NCBI GenBank assembly: GCA_020832085.1
Contig: JAFIFJ010000098.1
Location: forward strand, 40,219 to 104,218
Reading direction: 5' to 3'
Length of the DNA: 64,000 nt
Source of the DNA: Gammaproteobacteria bacterium
Lineage (GTDB): Bacteria > Pseudomonadota > Gammaproteobacteria > Pseudomonadales > Azotimanducaceae
Within the stretch, counting starts at the first letter, position 1; each line of letters opens with the position of its first letter. Positions 1 through 9,900 of the stretch are shown one piece after another. Both the position numbers and the translations under genes were made by a program. Below the pieces are notes generated by a model. That model ran no database searches. It was not told the DNA's origin and saw only the letters and a program-made list of their open reading frames with translations.

Positions 1-375
1 GTGCATGCGGCCACCGTAGCGCTCCACCACCTCGGACAGATGGGGGACGGCCGGCGCCACCCGGCGCAGGGTGGCGAAATCCACCTCGGCAATGGTGAGA
101 TCCGGCCTCCCGTGCAGACGGCCGAGGTGGGGGTCGTGATGGATCACCGGTTCGAGGTCCCGGGTCAGCTGCACATCGAGTTCCACCCCCCACACCCCGC
201 GCTCGAAGCAGAGGTCGAAGGCATTGAGCGTGTTCTCGACGGCGACGCCGTCAGCATGAGCGCCTCGATGGGCCACCAGACGCACGTCGCGGTCCTGCAG
301 CGAGGATCTCGCGCCGGGAGCCATGCCCCAGATGCGGTTGGCAAGCGTGTTGAGACGGCTGACGAGATCGGCCAT
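1..375 (-). CDS. Glycerophosphodiester phosphodiesterase family protein (C-terminus cut off by window edge)
   Basis: Enzymes of this family hydrolyse glycerophosphodiesters to glycerol-3-phosphate and an alcohol. The 125 visible codons start at ATG 375. From about residue 34 they carry the family N-terminal core: HRGAH with the catalytic His, an ENTLNAF motif, ELDVQ with metal-binding acidic residues, and HHD with the second catalytic His. The rest of the TIM barrel lies beyond base 1. There is no signal peptide, so a cytoplasmic enzyme of the UgpQ type is likely. It lies about 70 bp downstream of rlmM on the same strand. A second in-frame ATG (residue 18) could be the true start, because neither has a strong ribosome binding site. 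Confidence 0.85.
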   Translation of the reverse strand, partial: MADLVSRLNTLANRIWGMAPGARSSLQDRDVRLVAHRGAHADGVAVENTLNAFDLCFERGVWGVELDVQLTRDLEPVIHHDPHLGRLHGRPDLTIAEVDFATLRRVAPAVPHLSEVVERYGGRMH

Positions 376-445
376 GAAACAGGCTCATTGGGAAACACCG
401 CCGGAGTCTTGTCGTTTTTGCCAGCGCGGTCAATTTGCATCCGGC

Positions 446-1516
446 TCATCCGACCGGCGTGGCGTAGGCCGTCACCTCCTCACGGTCGTGGTAGAGATGG
501 CGAAAGCTCAAGGCGAACTTCCCCTGCTCCGGACCGAGCACCCGGAAGAAGCGCTGCTCGGCGTCCTCCACCGCCTGCCAGCGGCGGCGCATGGGCAGCT
601 TCAGATTGAACAGGGCCCGGTCGGCCCAGCCCCGGCGCAGCCAGCGCGCCATCAGTTCCACCACCCGGGCCGGCTTGTCCACCAGATCACAGACCAGCCA
701 GTCGACCCGCTGGGGCGGCTCGTAGGTGAAAGCGTCGGCGCGGATGTGCACCACGTCCGGATCGGATGCCAGCCCGGGGGCCATGGCGCCGTTGTCGATG
801 GCATACACGCCCAGACCCCACTGCCGCAGCACCCAGGTCCAGCCGCCCGGTGCCGCGCCCAGATCCACGGCGGTCATGCCGGAACGCAGCTCCATGTACC
901 TTTGGTCCTCACCCACCATGTAGCGCAGCGCCTCGTCGAGCTTCAGTGCCGAACGGGAAGGCGCGCCCCCTTGCCGGCGCAGGCGTGGAATGCCTCCCGG
1001 CAGGGGCGATGACACCCGCTGCGGCGCAGCACCGATCCAGGCCTCCGTACCGCTGTCGAGCACCACATGCATGCGCAACGCCGCCGGGTCTTCAGGCCGC
1101 CACAGATCCCGCTCCTGCAGCAGTCCCTTCAGTGGGCCGGTGAGTCGCTGGGTGAGCTTGCCAAGCTCCCGATGCCCGTCCCCCTCCCCCGTCTCCACCA
1201 ACGCATCCGCCACCGGCAGCTGCCAACCTGCGAGCAGGGGGCTCAAGCGGTCATTCACCGGCAGATCCGCAACGGCAGCGGAAACCGCACAGATCTGCCG
1301 CGGAAACACGTGATGTTCGAGGATGTCAGCTTGCAGCCAGGCCAGAGCATCGCCCTGGGCTGGGAAGACCTCCAGCAGTCCTGTGCCATCGCGGGTGCGG
1401 GCATGGCCACCGACGCCAGCCATGCCCAGTCGCCAGACCAGCTCGGCCGCGGTGTCGCCCTCGAATCCAGGACGGCAGAGCACCAGCCAACGATCGAAGC
1501 CGGCGCCGCGGCTCAA
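446..1516 (-). CDS. rlmM: 23S rRNA 2'-O-ribose methyltransferase RlmM (C2498)
   Basis: SAM-dependent methylase of C2498 in 23S rRNA. The protein opens with LVLCRPGFE, matching the start of E. coli RlmM, and has the SAM loop VDLGAAPGGWT, the catalytic Asp in VCDLVDKPA, the Lys in NLKLPM and the terminal YHDREEVT motif. At 356 residues it is close to the usual ~366. The reading frame stays open far upstream into the TonB receptor gene, but homology begins only after base 1516, so TTG at 1516 is chosen. This codon overlaps the receptor's TGA stop (TTGA), suggesting translational coupling. The main doubt is the exact start. Confidence 0.92.
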   Translation of the reverse strand: MSRGAGFDRWLVLCRPGFEGDTAAELVWRLGMAGVGGHARTRDGTGLLEVFPAQGDALAWLQADILEHHVFPRQICAVSAAVADLPVNDRLSPLLAGWQLPVADALVETGEGDGHRELGKLTQRLTGPLKGLLQERDLWRPEDPAALRMHVVLDSGTEAWIGAAPQRVSSPLPGGIPRLRRQGGAPSRSALKLDEALRYMVGEDQRYMELRSGMTAVDLGAAPGGWTWVLRQWGLGVYAIDNGAMAPGLASDPDVVHIRADAFTYEPPQRVDWLVCDLVDKPARVVELMARWLRRGWADRALFNLKLPMRRRWQAVEDAEQRFFRVLGPEQGKFALSFRHLYHDREEVTAYATPVG

Positions 1517-3591
1517 ATCTCTACCTCGAGCGTCACGTGCGCTCGCCTGGGCTGGCCCGGGAAATAGCGGAAGTTGCCGAAAGCGAAATCGGCCCGGTCG
1601 GCGTGCTTCTTGTCGGCGAGGTTCAAGAGCCGCAGGGAAAGACGGGCATTGGGCCGGAACTGCCAGGCCGCCCGCAGGTTGAACAGCAGGTGACCCGGAT
1701 AGGTCTCCGTGTTCTCCGCATTGACGTAGTAGCGACCGAGATAAACCGCCTCCAGTTCGCTGCTGAAGTCCTCCCGCGGTGTCCAGGCCCACTGGGCCGA
1801 GCCGTGCCAGCGGGGCGCGGTATCCACATCGTCCCCGGCAGTGATGGTCTCGCCGCCGATCTGACGCGAAAAGTCATAGCGATGCCGGGCCCAGGTGGCC
1901 GCCAGGGACAGACTGTGGACCTCACCGGGCGCCCAGCTGACATCGAACTCCAAGCCCTCCGCCCGGGTCTTGCCTGCAGAGATGTTGAAGCCGTTGGCGT
2001 CCCGCAGGACTTCGTCCTCCTTGCGCTCCACAAAGCCGGTCACGCCCAGAAGGATGTCCGCGCGGCGGGTCACGAAGCCCAGCTCCAGGGAGCGCAGGGA
2101 CTCGCTGTTCAGATCCGTGACCTGCTGACCGGACTGCAGGCGATAGAGCTCCGTGGTCTGGGGCGCTCGGAAGCCGATGCCGCCCGTGAGCCACAGCCGC
2201 AAGTTCTCCCTGGGTCGATACTCAGCCCCCATCCGCGCGGCCAGATCCGTGAAGCGATCCTTGCGGTCCGCCGGTCGGGAATACAGGCACCCGCCAAAGC
2301 CGCAGGCCGTGCCGTCATCGCGGGTGTTTCCGGTCAGCGTCTGGTTGGTGTAGTCGTAGCGGACCGTTTCCAGCCGCAGGCTGTGCACAAGGTCCACCTG
2401 CGGGTGCACATGCCAGACCAGATCGTAGAAGCCGGCCGCCAGAACACTGGCCACATCGTAGTCGTAATGCACGCCCGCAGGCCGCGTGGCCTCGAGAAAC
2501 GGCGTCCCCACCGTCGGGCCGTCCTGGGTCTGTTCCAACCAGGTATCTGCGTATTCCAGATGGGCGCCCACAGTCCAGGACAGCACCTCCCCCGGATTGC
2601 GCCAGCGGCCAATCACCCCCGCGCTCCATTGACCGTTCTCCTCCAGGGGCTGGCCCGGAAGAAAGTGCTGCAGGAACTCCATTTCGCTGGCACGCACGTA
2701 CGGGGTCAGGACCAGGGCCGCCCCATCATTCAGCGGTCGCAGCAGTTCACTGGAGGCACGCAGGGCCCAGGCCTTGCGATAGGCCTCGGGATTGGGATTG
2801 GTCTTACGCAGCACCGGGTCTTTGTAGGCATCCTCGCCGAGCACGAATCCACCGGTGTCCTGATCGAGGCGTGTGGCAGACACCAGGGTGCTGGCCTGCC
2901 AGTCACCAAAGGTGGTGTCCCAGGCCAGATTCAGCTTCTGCTGGTCATGGCCGGTATCGTCGCGCCAGCCGCCACTGTCGGTGGCCTGAAGCAGGGCCCG
3001 GACCCGTCCTGCGCGGGTTTCCGCGGAGACGTCGAGGACGCCGCGGAAGTAATTCCAGGGACCGGCTTCGAGAATGACGCGCTGGGGAAGGTCGGGCTCG
3101 GCAGCGGGGGCCACCACGTTGATCACCCCGTGCAGGGCGTTGCCGCCGTAGAGCGCACTGGCCGGACCGCGGATGACTTCGACCGCGGCGGCCTGCTCCA
3201 CGTTGAGTTCGAAGAGATTGTTGACGTTGCAGAAGCCGGCAGGTCGGATCGGGACGCCGTTTTCCTGCAGCAGAAAGGCCCCGCAGGCGCCGGGACCCGA
3301 GAGTACGGCAGAGCGGACGGCCGTCAGGTGCTCCTGCTCGGACCCCCGGGAAATCCACACCCCCGGAACCCGCACCATAGCCTCGTGAGCGTGCACGGCA
3401 GCTGTCCTGCGGACGGTGGCTTCATCGAGGCGCGAGAAGTTGCCGACACTCTCGAACTCCGGAGCGAGACTGCGCTGGCCGACGACGCGGACTTCCTCCA
3501 CCACCGCGTCCGCCCAGGCAGCTCCCGCCATCACGGCCAGCGCCAGTCCTGCGATACCCAAGATCCGTCCCGCCAAGCCTGACTCCTTCAT
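1513..3591 (-). CDS. TonB-dependent outer-membrane receptor
   Basis: A 692-residue outer-membrane gated channel for energised uptake of a siderophore, cofactor or similar ligand. It has an N-terminal signal peptide (about residues 1-27, ending AAWA), a TonB-box-like EEVRVVG, a plug domain (about 50-170, with VEVIRGPASALYGGNALHGVINV) and a long run of alternating beta strands ending LEVEI. A Cys pair, GACGAF and GFCNVN, lies in the plug. Substrate cannot be read from sequence, and no siderophore or B12 genes are nearby. The gene overlaps rlmM by four bases. Its upstream region is filled with palindromic repeats, so it is probably transcribed separately from the giant gene before it. Confidence 0.92.
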   Translation of the reverse strand: MKESGLAGRILGIAGLALAVMAGAAWADAVVEEVRVVGQRSLAPEFESVGNFSRLDEATVRRTAAVHAHEAMVRVPGVWISRGSEQEHLTAVRSAVLSGPGACGAFLLQENGVPIRPAGFCNVNNLFELNVEQAAAVEVIRGPASALYGGNALHGVINVVAPAAEPDLPQRVILEAGPWNYFRGVLDVSAETRAGRVRALLQATDSGGWRDDTGHDQQKLNLAWDTTFGDWQASTLVSATRLDQDTGGFVLGEDAYKDPVLRKTNPNPEAYRKAWALRASSELLRPLNDGAALVLTPYVRASEMEFLQHFLPGQPLEENGQWSAGVIGRWRNPGEVLSWTVGAHLEYADTWLEQTQDGPTVGTPFLEATRPAGVHYDYDVASVLAAGFYDLVWHVHPQVDLVHSLRLETVRYDYTNQTLTGNTRDDGTACGFGGCLYSRPADRKDRFTDLAARMGAEYRPRENLRLWLTGGIGFRAPQTTELYRLQSGQQVTDLNSESLRSLELGFVTRRADILLGVTGFVERKEDEVLRDANGFNISAGKTRAEGLEFDVSWAPGEVHSLSLAATWARHRYDFSRQIGGETITAGDDVDTAPRWHGSAQWAWTPREDFSSELEAVYLGRYYVNAENTETYPGHLLFNLRAAWQFRPNARLSLRLLNLADKKHADRADFAFGNFRYFPGQPRRAHVTLEVEI

Positions 3592-3668
3592 CTATGACCA
3601 CTGCCCGCTTTCCTGTGCCGCAGGATACCGGAAGCCCGGCTTCATCGCGCAACGGACGGCGCGACCGA

Positions 3669-3745
3669 GCGAATCGCCGGCTTTCAGCGATACGCCAATG
3701 TGCGAAGGTTCCCGGAGCGCAGCGCAGGGGAACGACGGCGTGGCC
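3669..3745 (+). repeat. 77-bp REP-like repeat, copy A
   Basis: The unit contains CGCCGGCTT, CAGCGATAC and a palindromic core at 3708-3733 whose ends are GTTCCC and GGGAAC around GGAGCGCAGCGCAG. It matches the copy at 3823-3899 with a few substitutions and no length change. The core recurs inverted at 3770-3795 and 30 kb away near 33850. Confidence 0.8.
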
Positions 3746-3769
3746 TTCGAGCGAAGTCGTCCAGATCGG

Positions 3770-3795
3770 CCCCCTGCGCTGCGCTACGGGAGCCT
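3770..3795 (-). repeat. Inverted copy of the REP-like core
   Basis: On the minus strand this reads GGCTCCCGTAGCGCAGCGCA followed by GGGG, the same core as its neighbours with small changes. Its inverted position between two direct copies gives an A / inverted / B arrangement, typical of clustered REP elements. Confidence 0.65.
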
Positions 3796-3822
3796 TCCCA
3801 CAAAAGTGCGTCGCGGGGCCAG

Positions 3823-3899
3823 GCGAAACGCCGGCTTCCAGCGATACCCAACTGTGGGAAGTTTCCCGGAGCGCAGCGCAGGGGAACGATGGGGCAGCC
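3823..3899 (+). repeat. 77-bp REP-like repeat, copy B
   Basis: Second direct copy of the unit at 3669-3745, exactly the same length and offset by 154 bp. The palindromic core (3862-3886) is nearly identical between copies, while the left arm differs at several positions. This suggests the core is what is conserved. Confidence 0.8.
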
Positions 3900-3936
3900 C
3901 GCGCCGCCGAGCCACCGACCGATTTCAGGCAAGGCA

Positions 3937-6900
3937 TCAGAAGTTGAAGGGCATGGCGCCGAGGTAATCGCGGACGGAGTGCTGATCCACCTTCAGGCGG
4001 AAGCGCATGAAGGGCCCCTGGGCGGTGTAGTGGGCACCGGCGAAGTCGTCGTCGTGGAAGCCATCGAAGTTGTAGCCCAGGCTGATCCAGACGTTGCGCC
4101 ACGGCGAATGGCCGACGGAGACACCCGTCTGGTAATCGATGACGTTGGAGTTCCAGGAATGCAGGGCGCCACCGTGCAGGCCCACGTCCCAGCGTGAATT
4201 GAGGTCGCGGCGATACTCGAAGCCGTACAGGGAGGTGACGCCGGAGTAGCGGTCACCGTCGATGTCGTCCACCACATACTTCATGCCCCAGATCAGCGAC
4301 AGCTGATTAAGGGCGTTCGGCCGCCAGTTGGCATTGAAGTTGTTCACCAGCTTGCGCTGCACCAGATCCAGATCCACGCCCTTGCGCTCGCTGGCCACCA
4401 GATCGAGGCGATCGAGGAAGGTCCAGGTGCTGTTGCTCGGCCGCCAGGCCAGACCCAGGCGCATGTCGGCCTTGCGCTCGAGGCTGTCCCGACCATCGGT
4501 TTCCATCATGTTCAGCCGCAGGCTGGCAATCCGTCCGTCGTCGAGCTGGTGTGCGTAGCCCGCGAACAGGTTCCAGCGATCCTCGGAATCCGAATTCCGG
4601 TACTCCAGTCGTGAGGTGGCCTCCCAGCGATCGCGCTTGTAGCCCAGGCCGATGAAGCCTGCCGTGAAATCATTGCCGTTGGAGCCGGATATTGGCGGCA
4701 CCCGCGGATTGAACCCTCCGGGATTGCGCTCTTCCACGCCGGTCCCGGGCGGTGTCGGAAAGTCCCGGCTGTCCTTCAGGGTCTGCTCGCGGTCCATACC
4801 CAGATCCAGGCGCCAGCGATCGGACAGCCGGATGTTCTGCACCAGACCCGCCGTGGCGGCAATGCGCTCCTGATCATCACTGAGCCTGCGGCTGAGACCG
4901 GTCTCCATGGTCGCGCCCGACCACAGGTCCGAGCGCACACCAAAGCGTGTGTCTTCCGAATCGCGGTCATTGCCGAAGGTGTACTCCTGCCTACCGAACA
5001 GACGGATGCCACTGAATATTTCATAGTCACCGCCAACCCCGAGGCGGGTCGGAAAATCAGTGTTTTCACCACGGCCACCGCCGCCGCTGACGTCGTACTC
5101 GCCGTTGGCATTCAGGCGCAGGCGACCGTCGAGGAAGGCCTGGCTGGCCCGCGCCGTCACCAGATTGCTCTCCAGGGTGCTGCCCTCCCGTGATTCGCGG
5201 ACGACCCGGGCACCGAGACCGAGCTCGCTGCGCTCCCGCTTCCACTTCACCTGGGTGTCACCCACCCGCCGGGTATTGCCGGAGCTGAGGTTGTCCTCCT
5301 GGAAGGCCTCGGAGTCGACGCGGAAGTTGCCGCCGAGGTCCTGATCGACCCTGGCACCATAGCGGCGGGTGCCGCCTGAGCCCGAGAACTGCTGCCCGAT
5401 GCCGAAGCCCTCCCGCTGCTCCCGAATGTAGGCGCGGGCATTCAGGCTGCCCGTGCCGTGCTCCGCCTCCACCCGATAGGCCCAGCCGGAATGGGAATCC
5501 GTGCGGCTCTCAGCCTCAGTGTAGGCCAGCTCCGCCTTCACTTCGGTGCGATCACCGAGGCGGACTCTGGCATCAAGTGCGCCGAGTCTCTGCTCGTTGT
5601 TGCTGCTGCCGTCGTAGACGGCGGTCAGACCCACTTCGCTGCCGGCGCCGTCGAGCTTGCGGGCAATCCGGCCACCGACGATGACGTCATTGCTGCCGCT
5701 GCCATCGGTCTCGTACTCGACGATGATGAAGATCGGGTTGAGATACTCGTCCTGACTCATGATCGGCTCCTTGAACAGCAGGGTGCCGGCGTCGTAGTCG
5801 ATGTTGTAGTCACGGAAACGGGTCAGCGAGCGCTCGTCGATCACCTCGTCGATATCGAAGCGGTCACGGGTCTCGATGCGGATGCGTTCGCTGTTGGCGA
5901 TGACGTTCCGGGCCCCGAGGCGATACAGGCCCGAGGTGCCGTCACCGCGGATGTCGTCACGCAGGAAGGCCTGATCGGGTGCTGCGGCAAAGCCCGTCAC
6001 GTTCCAGCGGCTGTTCTCGTATTCGCCTTTCACGCCCGTGAAGCGCCGGCTGTAACGGCCGAGCTCCGTCACCGTGAGGCCGGTATCGAAGTCACCGAAC
6101 AGCAGCTGGGCGGTATCGCGCTCGATGCGCAGGTAGAGCTTGCGCTGACTTTCGGCGTCATAGCCCTGCTGGGAGGCATCTCCATAGAGGGTATAGAAGC
6201 GGTTCGGATCGATCTGACTGCCAAGATCGTCCGACGATCCCTTCGAGTCATAGGCCATGGTCAGCAGATACTTGCCCTGGATCGAGCCGCTGGCGAACAG
6301 GGAGACGCGGCCATCGGTGACGATGCCATCGTCATGACCCACATCCTGGGCTGCCTGCATGTTGCCGCTCAGGGTCTGATAGCCCACCGTGCCTTCAGCA
6401 AAGCCCACCAGAATCCAGTCGCGCATGGCCGGCGTCAGTCGGGTGCGGATCTCGTCACTGCGGCGATCAGCGAACTCGAAGTCGAACACCACCTCCCCGG
6501 ATCGGGTGGTCGGCTGCAGCTGGATGAAAGCGATACCGTCCTCGCGCACCACATAACTGCTGCGACGATTGCCCATGCTGTTGAGATTGATCTGGGTCTG
6601 CTCCCGCTCCGATTCATAGGCCTGATAGGGCTCCCGGACCGTGAAACTTCCGGTCATGCCCGGCCGGACGGGCGAACCGGTGCGATCGTAGAGGCGAATG
6701 GCAATGATCGGCGGCTCGATGCCGTCAGCCACCGGAACCGAACGCTCAGGCACCAGCTCCGCCCGGACCGGACCACCGGCGAAGCGCACCTGCCGGGACA
6801 GCTCAGCCACCTGCTCGCGACCCTTGAAGAAGCGCACCTCGAGCAGATTGTCGCCGTCCTGCAGCGGCACGCCGTTCCAGACCGACATGCCGATGCCCTG

Positions 6901-9900
6901 GGCCTCGAACTTCTTCGCACCCTCGAAGAGCAGCGGCGACACCGGCACGCCGTTGATGCGCGCCTCTGCGCGCTGATCGATGGGATGCTTCACCGCGAAG
7001 TGCACAGCGCGGATACGGGGCAGGAACTCGGCCGTCGGCCAAACGATGGCATGACTTCCATCCAGGGCCGCCAGCTCCGCGCCCCTGAATTCGGGCAGTC
7101 GCTGGTCCGGCAACTCCGGAATCGGTGGCAGCCTGTTGGCCGCTGGGCCCGTACCGGGAACGTGGCCCGTGACCGTCGCGCGTGCAACGGAGTCGTCGCC
7201 AGCGCGGATCACACGGGTGGTCGCGCCAGGACGCAGCAGGCGCACGGCAACGACCATGCCCTGATCCTCACCGATGATCTCCGGTGACCGACCCACCACA
7301 CCGTCCACCACGGCGATGGCTTCGGCCAGGGACAGGCACTCCCTGCCGCAACCGGTCTTGCCTCCAGCGCTGGCATCGGTCACCAGTTCGACCGTCACCG
7401 CTGGATCCAGGGCGGCCTGACGCAGCACACGCTCGAGGTGCTCGCGGCTGATGCCGGACGTTGCTTCGTGACCCATCGTCGCCACGGCAATGCGCTGACC
7501 GGCGGTCTGATCCGGAACGTCGTCCACATTGAAGCTGGCCACGGGCAGGCGCACCCGCTCATCCGTGGGCGAGCGGAACATGAACATGGATTGCACCTTG
7601 CCCGAACCGTCGACACCGGCCTTCGGCTCCGCCATGAGGGTCACGGTGCGCTGCCAGTTGCTCGGCAGGTTGCCCAGACGATAGGTGAGAGCGCCCTGTT
7701 CGAAACCGGAGGGGTCGTCCACGGCACGGCCTTCGATCCGCGTCGAACCGGGCAGGTAGCTCCAGCCCTCGGGCAGCATGATGACCTGAGTGGCATCGGT
7801 CAGCGGCAGGGCCCCGCCGGTCAACTCAGCACGAACGAGGAGGCGGTCGCCATTGATCCGTCCCCGCAGGCGTTGAATGACGTCCGACGTCTCCGGCGGC
7901 CGCATGGTCACGTGGAAGTCGGCCTGCCACAGGGTGCCACCCTGCACGTCCACGAACTGGCTGAAGGGGGTCCCGGCGAAGCGGACGTTGTCCTCGCAGG
8001 ACATGATCCGGTGGGACGCCGGCAGACTGGCCTCATCGAGCTGGACCACGTGAGCACCCGGTTTCACGCCCTCGATGTGCCAGCGGCCCTCGCTGTCCGT
8101 CACCACATAGGTGCCGTCTTCCATATACAGACGCACACCGCCGAGGCCTTTGCGGTCCGCCGTCGGCGCATCACAGGGACCCTCGAGCACCCGCCCCATC
8201 AGCGTCGCGCGCGACCGCAGCAGATCCTCGCGGACCCGGACCTTGGCCTCGGCCGTATTGCTGCTGCGCACGCCCTCACCCACCGCCGTGGCGCGATTGA
8301 CGGCGATGCCTTCCCGGGCGCCACCGGTGATCTCGCTGACGTAACGGATGCTGACACGCTGACCCGGGTCCAGGTTCGGCAGCGGAATGCGCAAGCTCCG
8401 GCCATCGCGCTCCACCACCACGTTTGGAACCCGGTCCGCACCGATGCGCGCCGAGCCGCTCTGATAGCGGAAGCCCACCGGCATGAAGTCCAGCAGCTCG
8501 AGGGCACCGGAGGCCATGCTGGAAGGGTTTTCCACCGCCAGCTCGTACTGAATGAAGTCACCTACGGCCGCCGTATCCGACAGCGCCCGCTTGGTGAGGA
8601 AGAGATCCACCACGACCGGGTCGAGCGGTACGTCCGCGATCGGCGTCACGCCTTCAGCGGCCTCGAAGGCCTCGCCCCGGCTGGCGTCTCCAAGCAGGAA
8701 GGGTGCGGTATCGAGCTGCTGAAGATCCGCGTCGTCCACCAGGGACGGGAATCGATAACCGTCAGGCATCTCGATCTGGTAGCGGTATTCACCCGCGCCC
8801 ACCACCGGGAAGCGGAAGCCGCCCGCTGGAACGGACACGCTGTTACCGGCACCGTCTGTCACGGCTTCACCACTCAACACCGTGGAGGGCCAGCTCGCTA
8901 CCCCGTCGAGGCCTCGTACCGTAGCCGGTGCTCCGCTGGCTGCTTCCACCAGCGTGATCCGCACGCCGTCGAGCAGCTCGCCGGTGGCGCTGTCGAAAAT
9001 GCGGCCCACCGGATCCAGCAGAGCCCGAGCCACAGAGCGATCACTGGCATCCTCGGGATCCTGATAGCGCGCTTCCAGGCGACCGTTGGTGTCACTGCCC
9101 AGTCGGCAGTCACCGGCACCCAGGGTTGATGCCCCAGCATTGAGGTAGCCGGTGAACACACCCGTACTGGCACCCGTCTCGCGCAGGATCAGAGTCTCGG
9201 ACTCTCCGGTATCGGCGATGCGCAGCCTGACCGTCACCGTATCCGGCGCTGCCGGATCCACGTCCTGATCGGGATCGATCAGACGCACGAAGACGGGTTC
9301 CCCGACATTGAAGGCGGTGGCGGGCTGCAGTTCGACCGCTCCCGGAAGATCGATGAACTGGCCGCTGCGGTCGCGAGGGAGATCGATCTGCACCGTGCCC
9401 GAGTTGCCTTCGCACTGGGTCCGGGACACCGGAATCGACTCCGCATCCGCGTCGCCCGTGGCCAGAGTGAGGAGCTCCAGGGTCGAAGGCGTCCGCGCGA
9501 TGGGCTGCAGATCCAGAGGAATGTCCACCTGGACACCGGGCCCGATCTCGACTTCGAACACCTGCCCACGGGAGGCCGGCCCGATGTCGTAGGGACCACC
9601 GTCCACCGCCAGCAGGTCGGCGTCGCTGCGCTCGCTGGGGAAACGGTAGCGATTCGGCGGCGTCACCTCGATCCGGTAGCGCCCCTGCGGCAGGAAGGGG
9701 AAGCGGAACTCGCCTGCTCCAAAGTCGTACCGGGTGCCCACAGCATCAGTGACTTCGCCGCCGGAGAGGATCTCGGCAGGGAACTCCGGGAACGGTGCAT
9801 CGCCAAAGACCTTGGCGGGACGCCCGGCATTCTCGTCGATAACTCGAATCACCGCGTCGTCGATGCGGCGTCCCGTCTGGCTGTCGAACACTACCCCGGA

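Larger units (their letters stand above)
3592..3936. other. 345-bp intergenic region made mostly of REP-like repeats
   Basis: No gene is seen. The stretch lies between the stop of the giant surface-protein gene and the start of the TonB receptor gene. It holds two 77-bp direct repeats and an inverted copy of their core, listed separately. I looked for a cobalamin riboswitch ahead of the receptor and found no convincing B12 box. Confidence 0.7.

Noticed and set aside
3592..3936. Cobalamin riboswitch upstream of the TonB receptor
   Set aside because: Some GAAAGC/GGCAGTGG-like words occur, but there is no proper B12 box or fold; the region is explained by REP-like repeats.
5458..7287. 609-codon plus-strand frame inside the giant surface-protein gene
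   Set aside because: Antisense shadow without domain, signal or ribosome binding site; the minus-strand frame is continuous for 3036 codons.
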